Assembly: GCA_021821635.1 (NCBI GenBank)
Contig: JAKACH010000005.1
Coordinates: 1 to 46,247 of the forward strand
Direction of reading: 5' to 3'
Length of the DNA: 46,247 bases
Origin: Thermoplasmata archaeon
GTDB taxonomy: Archaea > Thermoplasmatota > Thermoplasmata > Thermoplasmatales > Thermoplasmataceae
Below, piece after piece: positions 32,744 to 41,342 of this stretch (position 1 is the first letter of the stretch; each line of letters starts with the position of its first letter). The notes below the pieces were generated by a model that was given only the letters and a program-made list of their open reading frames with translations, was not told the DNA's origin and ran no database searches. The position numbers and the translations under genes were made by a program.

Positions 32744-33180
32744 TATCTCACCGTTTTCTCCTTTCTTCCCTTCACCAGTTCGTGAAGTGAAATTCCGTTT
32801 ACCTTTACAACCTTGAACCTGACGCCGGGGATATCGCCTTTACTTCGGCCCATTCTTCCACCGATACCTTCAACCACAACTTCGTCGTGTTCGTCAATAT
32901 AGTTTATTGCACCATCGCCGGGTGCAAATGCAGTGATCTGCCTCCCGTTCTTGATCAGCTGAAGTTTGACACATTTCCTGATCGCGGAATTAGGCTGTTT
33001 TGCCTCAATGCCAACTTTCTCGATTACTATACCCTTCGCCTGTGGAGCACCCTCTAGAGGATCACTCTTCTTCTTCAGCTGTAACACTCTTCGTTTGTAG
33101 TCTCGATCGGACCATCTGAATCTTCCCCTCGCCTTAGAGAGTTTGTCTCCTGCATTTTCTCCATTTGCCAATATATTCAC
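32743..33180 (-). CDS. rps12: 30S ribosomal protein S12
   Basis: 145 aa. The decoding-centre protein uS12. Features: [60 protein letters not shown] (the PNSA loop that reaches the decoding site), [20 protein letters not shown] and [19 protein letters not shown]. The short N-terminal part ([17 protein letters not shown]) differs from the usual archaeal start and could begin a little later, but no better start codon is obvious. First gene of the rps12-rps7 pair. Confidence 0.97.
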   Translation of the reverse strand: MNILANGENAGDKLSKARGRFRWSDRDYKRRVLQLKKKSDPLEGAPQAKGIVIEKVGIEAKQPNSAIRKCVKLQLIKNGRQITAFAPGDGAINYIDEHDEVVVEGIGGRMGRSKGDIPGVRFKVVKVNGISLHELVKGRKEKTVR

Positions 33181-33377
33181 CTGTTAAATCCTGAAACGTT
33201 AAGTACCTCCCGGATATTTTTCAAGACTATTTAAGATATTCATTCAGGCATGCAAATATCTGGGTATCCGGAATTTGTTAACCACTTTAAGTAACACTTG
33301 GGTGTAATAGTTCATTTCTAGGCTCTTGCATATATCCATTCTTTCATAGTTCATGTTAGAAGAACGTAAAGCTACGC

Positions 33378-35045
33378 TCAGGGTGGTTTAGGCTTTCTGC
33401 GGAACGCAAGGACAGCAACTCCAGCGCCAACTGCCACACCCACTATACCAGCAATGACCGGTATGCCAACAGTCGTCAACGAATCACTTGTTCCGGAAGC
33501 AGATCCGGGTGAATAGGTTGCGTTAACCGTGATATTATGACCTGATATGGTAACGTGACTATCAGGGGCGTTATATGCATTCCCAGGTGTCAATGGTATC
33601 TCGAAATAATAGTAATAGTTGATCGTGTAGGTACCATTGGGAACACTGAACGAGAATACATTGGAACTGCTGGATATGAATGAATAATCAATCCCTTTAC
33701 CACTGATTTCTGCATTCCAATAATAGTTCCCGGAAGACAACGGAAGGCCGTGCTCTATTATGGTGACAGTATACTGCTCCTCGAAGGTTGCTTTGAGGTG
33801 AACAGTCACATTGGAACTCAAAATCCTCAATTCCCCAAAGGTAGGTGTTAAATTGTAATTACCACCCGTTGCTGTCACGTAGTAATAATATGTGCCTGGG
33901 GCAATCAGGTAGTTGTATGATAATGAACTCGAATAGAAGGTATTTGTAGATCCAGTGTTTATATTCACTAACTCAACGCTGTAATCAAGGTTTGCTGTGC
34001 TGATATTTGATGGATTTATCTCAATTATCAGGAACTGTTCCTGCGTAAATGTAATACTAACGCTCGCTCCAGAACCGTTTATCACTAATGATCCCTCAAA
34101 GTTTGATGAGCTAAAATAACTGTTACCGGAAATTTCGCTGTAACTGCCCTGATAGTAATACGTTCCATTTGGCAGGCTGAAGGAAACTGAGGTCCCGCTT
34201 GATACAAGAGTGGAGTTCGTTGCTATCTCATTATAATATGCATACTGATATATTGCTGCGTTAAATACAACGCTGGTTGGAAGTCCTTTTTCACTTATGC
34301 TAGCGTTATAGTATGCCGTTTTTTGGGGCTCTGAATAAAGAAGCGAAATTGTCACATTCTTTCCGCTCACCTGAAAGTAACCAGACGCTGGTGAAAGAGT
34401 AAAATAACTTCCATCAAAACTGAGTTCATAATAGTATGTGCCATTGGTAACCGCATAGTTGAAAACAGATGTTGAATTATAGGAAAGCTGGTATGTAACA
34501 AAGGATCCGGAAACGGTATACAGATATGCATACCAGTAAAAAGAAAAACCATTCATCACAGAAGGCAGGTTGCTTATCTTCATCGAAACAGTGTAATATG
34601 TCGGAGCCGGTGCCAAAGCTACCTTTGTAAACGTGACAGTGTCTGTCAAATTTTTTCCTGACACTATTATCGTTATATACGAGGATGGTTCACCATAATT
34701 TGGGATATACTGGGTATTTCCGATAGTTATTGTATACACGTAAATCGTGAAAGTACCATTAGAAAGAAAATCCGTTATATGATTATAGCTCGAGCTGGTA
34801 TTTGCGGTTGTATTGTATGTATAATAAGAGCCACCATTTGACGATCTAGGGTGCCCGACATGCCATGTAGTGTTCAGGGGAAGCCCAGACTCAGAAATAG
34901 TAATATTATAGTATCCAGGAATCGATGTTTCTGGGGTATTTGGATGAGGTCCAGTGGGGCCCGACGAGGAAGGAATCGATACGAGTACTATCAGGCTTAC
35001 AATCATTATGGCGGTCAGACCTAAAGCATAAAGTCTTTTCTGCAC
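33378..35045 (-). CDS. Cell-surface protein with five ESGLP-type modules
   Basis: 555 aa, GTG start at 35045 with a TATA-like TTTAAATATG ~20-25 nt upstream. N-terminal signal segment (LYALGLTAIMIVSLIVLVSI). Five repeats of about 85-95 aa follow (starting near 45, 150, 244, 337 and 424), each opening with a strand such as YNITISESGLPLNTTWHV or YTVTIIEHGLPLSSGNYYW and ending in an NGTY--- hairpin plus SG-N-TI--. A C-terminal membrane segment (~528-548) and a basic tail (RRKPKPP) anchor it. Very rich in Tyr, Ser, Thr, Asn and in N-glycosylation sequons. The same module occurs three times in the S53 peptidase. Probable adhesive or structural surface protein. Confidence 0.82.
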   Translation of the reverse strand: MQKRLYALGLTAIMIVSLIVLVSIPSSSGPTGPHPNTPETSIPGYYNITISESGLPLNTTWHVGHPRSSNGGSYYTYNTTANTSSSYNHITDFLSNGTFTIYVYTITIGNTQYIPNYGEPSSYITIIVSGKNLTDTVTFTKVALAPAPTYYTVSMKISNLPSVMNGFSFYWYAYLYTVSGSFVTYQLSYNSTSVFNYAVTNGTYYYELSFDGSYFTLSPASGYFQVSGKNVTISLLYSEPQKTAYYNASISEKGLPTSVVFNAAIYQYAYYNEIATNSTLVSSGTSVSFSLPNGTYYYQGSYSEISGNSYFSSSNFEGSLVINGSGASVSITFTQEQFLIIEINPSNISTANLDYSVELVNINTGSTNTFYSSSLSYNYLIAPGTYYYYVTATGGNYNLTPTFGELRILSSNVTVHLKATFEEQYTVTIIEHGLPLSSGNYYWNAEISGKGIDYSFISSSSNVFSFSVPNGTYTINYYYYFEIPLTPGNAYNAPDSHVTISGHNITVNATYSPGSASGTSDSLTTVGIPVIAGIVGVAVGAGVAVLAFRRKPKPP

Positions 35046-35169
35046 TTTTCAGTATTGTAAAGCACATATTTAAATCATACATTGTAAAATTTTAACATTC
35101 AGCAATGTAATCAATACGTAAGATAAGCGTAACACCTTGACCTTTTTCCGGGTCTTTTTTTATTACTAC

Positions 35170-35460
35170 CTAGGTTCCATAAGCAAGAACCTCGGTTGTA
35201 GCATTTCCAATTTCAGATGTATCAAAGTCGACAGAGATCACTGCATTTGCACCTAAACTCCTGGCATTGTTGCTCAGGAGCTCAATCGCATGATGACATA
35301 CCTTCTCCAGCTGGTTAGCGTAAACCATGGTTTCCCCTGAGGTCCAGCCAGAAAAAATGCCACAATAACCTGTCCCAAGCTTCCAGAGATGGCGGAGAAA
35401 AAAAGATTAGTGAAATCACTCAAAGATACAGCATCTTACATATCTTCTCTTTTAACAATG
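35170..35460 (-). pseudogene. Broken YbjQ/UPF0145-like heavy-metal-binding-domain gene
   Basis: The minus-strand frame ending at TAG 35170-35172 reads GYCGIFSGWTSGETMVYANQ, LEKVCHHAIELLSNNARSLG and ANAVISVDFDTSEIGNATTE, then VLAYGT. The A--LGANAV--V-FDTSEIG---EVLAYGT tail is the signature of YbjQ/UPF0145 proteins. The frame is open only from 35406; upstream in-frame stops interrupt it. A plausible N-terminal piece (VIGTDSIVKREDM) lies in another frame just before a stop. The N-terminal half of the fold is therefore missing. Possible alternative: a short protein from ATG 35328 (52 aa). Confidence 0.55.
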
Positions 35461-35650
35461 CTATCAGTACCAATTACCCTTTTGTGCCTCCCTGATCGGG
35501 ACTTTTAAAATTGGCTGCTCAGATCTGAAAGAACAATTCAGCAAACGGTTCCTATAGACAGGGAAAAGCCAATCTTAATCATATCATATAGCAATTATTA
35601 TGGGGTCAAACCAAAAAAGGGTGGGTTGCACCTCACCAAGGGAGTAGTAT

Positions 35651-36001
35651 TCAGGGCTGGTAGATCTCAACCTCGTTACCGTCCGGATCCTTTATGACAG
35701 CCTCATATGCACCCCACGGCATTTTTTCTATTTCTTGGGAAAAATTAACACCTAGCTTTTTGAGCCTTGTCACCTCCGCATCAATATCACTTGTGGCGAA
35801 ATGCAGGTTCAAGGGTCCTCCAGGATCGCCTTTGTAACCTGCATGCAAAGAAAATTCCACATCTCCAACGATGAAAGTCGCAAATCTTTCTGTTGGTTCG
35901 CTTCCTTTCTTGATACTCAGGCCGAGAACCTCCTTGTAGAACCTGATGCAATCATTGTATTTCTTAACAAAGAGTATTATTGGGCTGATTTTAGTTATCA
36001 T
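35651..36001 (-). CDS. VOC superfamily (glyoxalase/bleomycin-resistance-type) protein
   Basis: 116 aa, one full VOC domain made of two beta-alpha-beta-beta-beta units: PIILFVKKYNDCIRFYKEVL and FATFIVGDVEFSLHAG in the first, LNLHFATSDIDAEVTRLKKL and EAVIKDPDGNEVEIYQP in the second. LNLHF and NEVEIYQP carry the usual metal-ligand positions (His and Glu). Such proteins act as dimers in the cytoplasm on many substrates; the actual one is unknown. The ATG at 36001 is well placed. Monocistronic by position. Confidence 0.88.
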   Translation of the reverse strand: MITKISPIILFVKKYNDCIRFYKEVLGLSIKKGSEPTERFATFIVGDVEFSLHAGYKGDPGGPLNLHFATSDIDAEVTRLKKLGVNFSQEIEKMPWGAYEAVIKDPDGNEVEIYQP

Positions 36002-36180
36002 TAATGTGCATCAACATAGATGCTATTAAGCGTTTTTTCAAATAATGATTTCATGTCATATGAGTCGATGGAAATCAAATGGACATTGAGCAAAAAATTT
36101 TCACAATCAACAATCAGTAATTGAAAACATGCGAACAGCTTTTGCTGTTAACAAAATTAAATAAAGGTAGAATAGTTATT

Positions 36181-36723
36181 CTACGCGTTTGGCTGCAGCA
36201 CCATTTCAACGTGGACTTCGAACTTGACCTTCGAGCCAACCATGACGCCGCCAGTTTCGAGAACGCTGTTCCATTTCAGGCCAAACTCTTCCCTGACTAT
36301 TTCGCCAGTTACGGTTGCACCGAATCTCTCGAAACCGTAGGGATCTTTTATCCTTCCTTCAAACGTTCCTTTCAAGGTTATATCCTTCTTTATGCCCCTT
36401 ATATTGAGTGTCCCTCGTATCTCGTAATCATCATCAGAAACCTTTTTTATTGAAGTAGATTCGAAAAATATATCCTTAACGGTCTCAGTGCTGAAGAAAT
36501 CAGGCGAACGAAGATGCGCGTCTCTCTTTTCCTCTCCAGTATCTATGCTCTGTGGGTCAATCCTCACTTTAACTTTTGAATGTTCAAGATCATTTGTATC
36601 GCCTTCAAAGTTAACCTCGAAAACTTTGAATTTCCCCTTCACATTAGATATCATCATGTGCCTTACACTGAACTCTGCGCTCGAATGAACCAAATCCTGT
36701 TTCCATGTCATCGCTGTTTGCAT
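36181..36723 (-). CDS. YceI-family lipid-binding-like protein
   Basis: 180 aa YceI beta-barrel: WKQDLVHSSAEFSVRHMMIS (W--D--HS---F-V-H), VKGKFKVFEVNFEGD, SIDTGEEKRDAHLRSPDFFS (the D-R--HL-S-DFF core), IRGTLNIRGIKKDITL and GFERFGATVTGEIVREEFGL. Family members bind isoprenoid-like molecules in the barrel; many are secreted, but no signal peptide is seen, so it should be cytoplasmic. AGGTGA lies about 6 nt before the ATG. It faces a divergent HxlR regulator gene across a ~90-nt gap with a palindrome, so it is likely under that regulator. Confidence 0.9.
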   Translation of the reverse strand: MQTAMTWKQDLVHSSAEFSVRHMMISNVKGKFKVFEVNFEGDTNDLEHSKVKVRIDPQSIDTGEEKRDAHLRSPDFFSTETVKDIFFESTSIKKVSDDDYEIRGTLNIRGIKKDITLKGTFEGRIKDPYGFERFGATVTGEIVREEFGLKWNSVLETGGVMVGSKVKFEVHVEMVLQPNA

Positions 36724-36743
36724 TTATTTTTCACCTGTTTAGA

Positions 36744-36756
36744 TTGCATTATGCAA
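36744..36756. promoter_or_regulatory. Palindrome between yceI-like and hxlR-like genes
   Basis: TTGCAT and ATGCAA form a perfect inverted repeat with one central T. It sits 21 nt upstream of the yceI start and ~55-60 nt upstream of the regulator start, the right place for an operator of a dimeric winged-helix protein acting on both promoters. Confidence 0.5.
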
Positions 36757-36816
36757 GTGGATATCATACATACATTAAAATACCTTATGCTACTTACTTG
36801 CTATCAGGTGGCACGA

Positions 36817-37182
36817 ATGAAAGCGGGATCTAATGGCGGATCAAGGGTGACAAATATACCAGAGTGCCCCATTGTGGATGCAATCAAGAACATTGGGGGA
36901 GAGTGGAATTTTATCATAATCAGATATCTTAACGAAAAGGCGATGGGATTTAATGAACTTTTGAAGTCTGTTCAGGGACTAAACTCCAAGACCCTATCCA
37001 GAGTGCTCAAAAACCTTCAGTCTGCAGAGATCGTGGATAGGACTATTGTCAACACGCAGCCCTTTCTTGTCCAGTATTCACTGACAGAGAAAGGCAGGTC
37101 ACTTGACCCGGTGTTTGAAGCCCTGCGCGAATGGGGAACAAGGTGGGCTTCGACAGGCATGGAGGTCTCTGGAGCTAAATAA
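36817..37182 (+). CDS. HxlR-family winged-helix transcriptional regulator
   Basis: 121 aa from ATG 36817 (MKAGSNGGSRVTNIPECPIV), with GTG 36808 as a rival start three codons earlier; a TATA-like ATTAAAATACC lies ~30 nt before it. HxlR features are the lone cysteine in PECPIVDAIKNIGGEWNFII, the recognition helix region MGFNELLKSVQGLNSKTLSR, VLKNLQSAEIVDRTI and the wing/C-terminal YSLTEKGRSLDPVFEALREW. HxlR proteins sense electrophiles, redox state or aldehydes, often by the conserved Cys. It probably controls the divergent yceI-like gene. Its stop (37182) is immediately next to the convergent GTPase stop (37183). Confidence 0.9.
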   Translation: MKAGSNGGSRVTNIPECPIVDAIKNIGGEWNFIIIRYLNEKAMGFNELLKSVQGLNSKTLSRVLKNLQSAEIVDRTIVNTQPFLVQYSLTEKGRSLDPVFEALREWGTRWASTGMEVSGAK

Positions 37183-38349
37183 TCAACTCTTTGATATTAT
37201 CCTTACTACATCTCCATCCTTAAGCGGATGATCCTTTCCTATTATCATTTTTGACTTGCAGTCGACTGCTCTTATGAATCCTTCCCCTATGTCGGTGTGA
37301 ACCATATACGCCAGATCAAGAGGAGTCGATCCCTCCTGCAGGAGGAAAGCATCCGGAAGCACATTTCCTGCCTTGTCTGTCCATGTGCTATCATCGTAGA
37401 CAGGATAAACTACAATCAGCTTGAGTATCTTCTCGACAATTTCACCAAGTATGTCGAACGGCCTGGCAACAACCCCCGATGAAATATAGTCTTCAATATG
37501 TTTCAGCACCTCGACCTGTTTTTGAGTTGCTTTCTGTGTTGCGTTGAACGGGGGAAGCCTGGAAGTAATAAGACCATGGGTAAGGGCTCGCTGTATTGCA
37601 AGTTCATATTCCGCCGACACTGGGAAGGCCTTAATATCAATATTCTGCAGCGCACCTAACTTATCATTTGATACCAGATCGGCCTTGTTGGCGACCGGAA
37701 CTATGGCTTTTATCCTGGAAAACATGATATCTGCGAAAGTCCTGAAGTCATCATCAGACCACAGCGAAAGCTTCTGCGGAAGTGATCCGGCAGACATGAT
37801 CTCATGTATGTGCTTTTCATCAATTCCAAGGGAACCAATCTTCCTGGAGAGTTGCTTTTCGACCTTCTCATTAAGTGAGTCAGCTTTCTTCGCAAATCTT
37901 TCCCAGTCTCTTGCGATTATGGATGACGCCCATTTTATGAGCTCTTCCTTGATGTCGTTGATCTCCTTATGTACGGATACCCCAAAATCCTCTGCCTTGG
38001 CAGCTTCACTCATGTCAAACACAAGCATGAGTGCGCTTGCATCTGTGATGCTCTGGAGAAACTGGTTTCCCATGCCCTTTCCCTCGCTTGCGCCCTCGAT
38101 GAGCCCCGGCACATCCACGATCTGTACAGGTATGTACCTGTTGCCATTGCTGCATGATCCATGGTTCGGATTGCACTTCTTGCCAATAATCTCTTCAGGG
38201 CACCTTCTAATTATGAAAGATGTGCCTATATTCGGTGAAACTGTGGTGAAGGGATAATTCGCAATCTCGACCTCGGTCGCAGTTATTGCGGAAAAAAGTG
38301 TCGATTTGCCCGCATTCGGCTTACCGATTAAACCAATTTTGAATGACAA
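37183..38349 (-). CDS. YchF/Obg-related GTPase with C-terminal TGS domain
   Basis: 388 aa. G1 GLIGKPNAGKST (9-17), G2 region YPFTTVSPNIG, G3 VDVPGLIEGASEGKGMGNQF (the Obg-type glycine-rich switch II), G4 NKAD, G5-like PVSAE. A helical insert (IARDWERFAKKADSLNEKVE) follows, and the end is a TGS domain (VVYPVYDDSTW, TPLDLAYMVHTDIGEGFIRA, LKDGDVVRIIS). Of the archaeal YchF type. It binds ribosomes or tRNA and affects translation. It carries a Cys/His-containing insert (RRCPEEIIGKKCNPNHGSC) after G2. Third gene after egsA and the UPF0179 gene. Confidence 0.93.
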   Translation of the reverse strand: MSFKIGLIGKPNAGKSTLFSAITATEVEIANYPFTTVSPNIGTSFIIRRCPEEIIGKKCNPNHGSCSNGNRYIPVQIVDVPGLIEGASEGKGMGNQFLQSITDASALMLVFDMSEAAKAEDFGVSVHKEINDIKEELIKWASSIIARDWERFAKKADSLNEKVEKQLSRKIGSLGIDEKHIHEIMSAGSLPQKLSLWSDDDFRTFADIMFSRIKAIVPVANKADLVSNDKLGALQNIDIKAFPVSAEYELAIQRALTHGLITSRLPPFNATQKATQKQVEVLKHIEDYISSGVVARPFDILGEIVEKILKLIVVYPVYDDSTWTDKAGNVLPDAFLLQEGSTPLDLAYMVHTDIGEGFIRAVDCKSKMIIGKDHPLKDGDVVRIISKS

Positions 38350-38364
38350 TTCAAACCTTATTCA

Positions 38365-38799
38365 TCAAAGGTTTACAGATATTTCCCTTATATCGTAACC
38401 CTTGGGGCATTCCACCTTTTTGGCCACTTTCTGGACAGTTACCTTCCTGCCTTCCTTTAAATGCATAATATTGCATTTTTCTATGTATTGGCATGCTACA
38501 TTATCGCAGTGGATCGACTTCAGTGTGACGCTTGAACCCTCCTGCAGGTATCTTCCGAACCGCATTGTTATGGTTTCAGGTAACTCCTCCACCTCAACAG
38601 TCTTTACCTTATCTCCATTGAAAACGAAACAGTTGTTCAGTTTTTCCCTGACACCCGTTATACGATAGTTCTTTCCAGGTTCAAGATTAAAGCAAACGTT
38701 CTTTATTCCGCATTCCGAGCAGCCCACAAGGGGCCCGATAAACTTAAACTCTAAACCTACTTCTGCCAGATCTTTTCCAATAAGTGATATCTTAGCCAT
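38365..38799 (-). CDS. UPF0179 family archaeal protein
   Basis: 144 aa, conserved in archaea and of unknown function. Cysteine-rich: C27, C30 and C36 in VGCSECGIKNVCFNLEPGK, C56 region in NNCFVF, and a C-terminal group in HCDNVACQYIEKCNIM and ECPKGYDIRE. The spacing suggests a zinc or Fe-S site. YRITGVREKL and GRYLQEGSSVTLKSI are strand-rich segments. It lies 6 nt downstream of egsA and 15 nt upstream of the GTPase gene, so all three form one operon. Confidence 0.85.
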   Translation of the reverse strand: MAKISLIGKDLAEVGLEFKFIGPLVGCSECGIKNVCFNLEPGKNYRITGVREKLNNCFVFNGDKVKTVEVEELPETITMRFGRYLQEGSSVTLKSIHCDNVACQYIEKCNIMHLKEGRKVTVQKVAKKVECPKGYDIREISVNL

Positions 38800-38805
38800 T
38801 CTAAT

Positions 38806-39867
38806 TCACCCTATAATGCCTGTAAGCTCAAGTGCCTTCTCTGCGGCGGAGTAGCTGAGATCTGTATTTCCGAGAATTGTGAGCCGCTCCGGCCGTATAG
38901 AATGAGCCTTCATTAATGACTTAATCGCAACCTGATCCGAAATACCGTAATCAGAGACGTGTATTGATAGCTTGATCTTGGAATATGTGTTCGCCAACTG
39001 CTGCCAGTCGCCCCCATGCAGGTACATTGATGCTACGGAACCAATTGCGCACTGCTCTCCATGCATTGCATTGCCTGCCCCATATAGCTCAAGAGCATGT
39101 GCAAAAAGATGCTCGGACCCGCTCGCGGGTCTCGAGGATGAAGCAATTGCCATTGCGGTTCCGGACGCAAGTATCTGCTTTGTTACGAGCCACACGGATT
39201 CCTCGACACCCGCTGCTACAAGATATGCTTTCTCTATAAGTTCCCTTGAGGCATATTCAGCAAGTGCGGCTGCAGATGAAGAAAATTCCTCCCCATTCAA
39301 CCTGTTTGCCAGCTTCCAGTCTAGAATTGCTGTGATGTTTGAAATCACGTCGCCGGCTCCGGATGCAAGGTACCTGTATGGGGCCTTTATCATGATTGAT
39401 GTATCAGCTACAATTGCGAGGGGCATTGAAGCCGTCTGTGATAGCACGACTCCAGGTCCCCTAATGCTTGCCCTGGGGGATGCTATACCGTCATGGCTGG
39501 CTGTCGTCGGTACGCTGACCATTGGCACTTTCATCCTGTATGCAATTATTTTGGCGGCATCTATCTTTGAACCACCGCCGATTCCGATGACTATAGAAAT
39601 TTTCTTGTTTTTAAGCTGTTCCTCGCAGGCGGTGACATTCTCTTCCGTCACCTCTCCAATCTTGACAACCTCGGTTTCAAAATCGGCATCTGTAAGGTAT
39701 TTTACAACCTCCCTGCCTGCGAGTTCAAATGTGTTTTTGCCGGACACTATAGCTACCCTACCGCGCTTCAGGTCCCTTGAAATTAGTTCCGGAATTACAT
39801 GCAAAACACCGTGACCGGCTATAACGTCACGTGGAAATTGCATGGTCTTGACCTTTAAGAAATCCAT
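38806..39867 (-). CDS. egsA: sn-glycerol-1-phosphate dehydrogenase
   Basis: 353 aa. Makes sn-glycerol-1-phosphate from dihydroxyacetone phosphate, fixing the stereochemistry of archaeal lipids. Family features: FPRDVIAGHGVL, VAIVSGKNTFELAG, VIGIGGGSKIDAAKIIAYRM (NAD(P)-binding GGG-DAAK), VSVPTTASHDGIASPRASI, SGAGDVISNITAILDWKLA (metal Asp) and SGSEHLFAHALELYG with AMHGEQCAIGSV (the two metal His regions). All metal-ligand regions are intact. A second ATG at residue 9 (MQFPRDV) could be used. It heads an operon with UPF0179 and a GTPase. Confidence 0.95.
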   Translation of the reverse strand: MDFLKVKTMQFPRDVIAGHGVLHVIPELISRDLKRGRVAIVSGKNTFELAGREVVKYLTDADFETEVVKIGEVTEENVTACEEQLKNKKISIVIGIGGGSKIDAAKIIAYRMKVPMVSVPTTASHDGIASPRASIRGPGVVLSQTASMPLAIVADTSIMIKAPYRYLASGAGDVISNITAILDWKLANRLNGEEFSSSAAALAEYASRELIEKAYLVAAGVEESVWLVTKQILASGTAMAIASSSRPASGSEHLFAHALELYGAGNAMHGEQCAIGSVASMYLHGGDWQQLANTYSKIKLSIHVSDYGISDQVAIKSLMKAHSIRPERLTILGNTDLSYSAAEKALELTGIIG

Positions 39868-39901
39868 TTACCCACAATGCATCGCGAATAAATATATCTG
39901 C

Positions 39902-40759
39902 TTATCCTGTATCGCTTGAAATGAAGCCGACTGCCATAGGCTTGCTGGAGAAATATGAAAATCCATCTTTATCTATGGCAATCAGTCCTATCGGCCCTTC
40001 AAATGAAGACGCATTATCCTCTAAAATATCGGATAATTTTCCACTGCCAATATCGTTGTAAACAGAGATGCAGAGCATGTGCTTGATTATTTCCTCTCCG
40101 TAACCTGTTGCCACAATTGCGCCTTTAGGTCCGCAGTAGATTCCTGCTCCTGGAATAGGAGAGTCTCCAACCCTCCCCCTCAGCATTGGTGTTGCTCCAC
40201 CAGTCGAAACGGCAGCGGCAAAAGCACCATCAATGCAAGCAACTGCTCCAACGGTGTCTTCTGGCTGCATTAGTTTGGAAATATCCCCCATTCTTTTGAG
40301 TGCAGTAAACCTTGGATTTTTATCAGCTTCGCTGGAAATAAGGTCTGATATTACCTTTCTCCTCTGATCCTCGGCCTTCTTCGTGTTTGGATCATATTCT
40401 TCATAGCCAAGCATCCTTGCGAGTCTTAATGCACCGTCACCTGCCATTATCAAATGGGGTGTTTTCTGCATCACGTCTAATGCCAGCTTTACAGGGTTCC
40501 TTATTTTTTCAACTCCTATGACGGAACCAAAACCAGTTTCAGTCATCACGGCGGCATCCATCTGTATCGTACCGTCTATTCTCTGGTACGATCCAGTGCC
40601 TGCATTGAAGATGGGATCATCCTCCATCAATATCGTTGCATTTACGACAGAATTAAGGGAAGATTTATTGTCGAAGGCTTTCAACGCATATTCTTGAAGT
40701 ACGGCAGACAACGAAGATTCAGAACCAACGCCACCATGGAGAAGCAGACTGTTTTTCAC
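39902..40759 (-). CDS. Plant-type L-asparaginase / isoaspartyl peptidase (Ntn hydrolase)
   Basis: 285 aa. N-terminal nucleophile hydrolase that self-cleaves before a threonine. LLLHGGVG (opening), LMEDDPIFNAGTGSYQRIDG (the -NAG-G----G block), QMDAAVMT, then the autocleavage site EDTVGAVACIDG with Thr169 as the new N-terminus, followed by VSTGGATPMLRGRVGDSPIP (the TGG----GR-GDSP block). Acts on isoaspartyl dipeptides and/or asparagine in the cytoplasm, repairing or recycling aged proteins. It precedes egsA by 34 nt on the same strand and may be co-transcribed. Confidence 0.93.
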   Translation of the reverse strand: MKNSLLLHGGVGSESSLSAVLQEYALKAFDNKSSLNSVVNATILMEDDPIFNAGTGSYQRIDGTIQMDAAVMTETGFGSVIGVEKIRNPVKLALDVMQKTPHLIMAGDGALRLARMLGYEEYDPNTKKAEDQRRKVISDLISSEADKNPRFTALKRMGDISKLMQPEDTVGAVACIDGAFAAAVSTGGATPMLRGRVGDSPIPGAGIYCGPKGAIVATGYGEEIIKHMLCISVYNDIGSGKLSDILEDNASSFEGPIGLIAIDKDGFSYFSSKPMAVGFISSDTG

Positions 40760-40859
40760 CTATTGTAATCTGCACCTTCAATAAATTGTCTTTCATGCAA
40801 GAAAGTAAAAAATTAAATCACTTCTGTCAATACTGCGTTCCAGAAGACAAAGCAACAAT

Positions 40860-40932
<73 letters not shown>

Positions 40933-41058
40933 TTACAGCTATAAGTAAGTCCTATTTTCTGATGGATAGGTAGGGAGTCTATTCGGATACCATATAAATC
41001 GACGATCGCCGTAATGAGAGGTCAAATCGCAAAACTATAGTAAGATCTTCTTATTCTT

Positions 41059-41211
41059 CTAATCTTCTACTTGCAACTTTATGTCACTGACATAATTAGA
41101 GACAGTTTTAACTGATACAGATAGAAGCCTTGCCATTTCTTTTTCCTCAAGTCTATCCCCAAATTTGTATAACCTCCTAGCCGCTTTTAGAAGGTTTTCG
41201 ATTTTTGTCAA
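41059..41211 (-). CDS. Small helix-turn-helix protein (50 aa)
   Basis: TTG start at 41209-41211, TAG at 41059-41061. The product begins MTKIENLLKAARRLYKFGDR, continues LEEKEMARLLSVSVKTVSNY and ends VSDIKLQVED. EMARLLSVSVKTVSNYV is a textbook helix-turn-helix (second helix VSVKTVSNYVS). It is divergent from amt, 131 nt away, inside the segment bounded by the tRNA-Val repeats. It could regulate amt or be an element-borne regulator. There is no in-frame ATG before the HTH, so it could also be the surviving end of a larger gene. Confidence 0.6.
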   Translation of the reverse strand: MTKIENLLKAARRLYKFGDRLEEKEMARLLSVSVKTVSNYVSDIKLQVED

Positions 41212-41218
41212 TCGAAAA
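41195..41218. promoter_or_regulatory. Inverted repeat over the start of the small HTH gene
   Basis: TTTTCGAT (41195-41202) and ATCGAAAA (41211-41218) are perfect arms around an 8-nt spacer. The repeat straddles the TTG start codon of the HTH gene, so it may be its own operator or an mRNA hairpin limiting translation. Confidence 0.5.
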
Positions 41219-41342
41219 GAGAAATGGAACCGCTATCAGATCGTTAAGAAATTTCATATTAATAGTTAAATGATAATAATTCGCAGTATTATAGCCCATT
41301 TCACAACGATTAAATATTACTCCGGGATAAGAAGAAGTTACA

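Noticed and set aside
37544-38257. 237-codon plus-strand frame opposite the GTPase gene
   Set aside because: Ser/Met/Cys-rich antisense translation of a well-supported GTPase.
38972-39814. 280-codon plus-strand frame opposite egsA
   Set aside because: Long only because egsA codon use avoids stops on the other strand; egsA has all family motifs.
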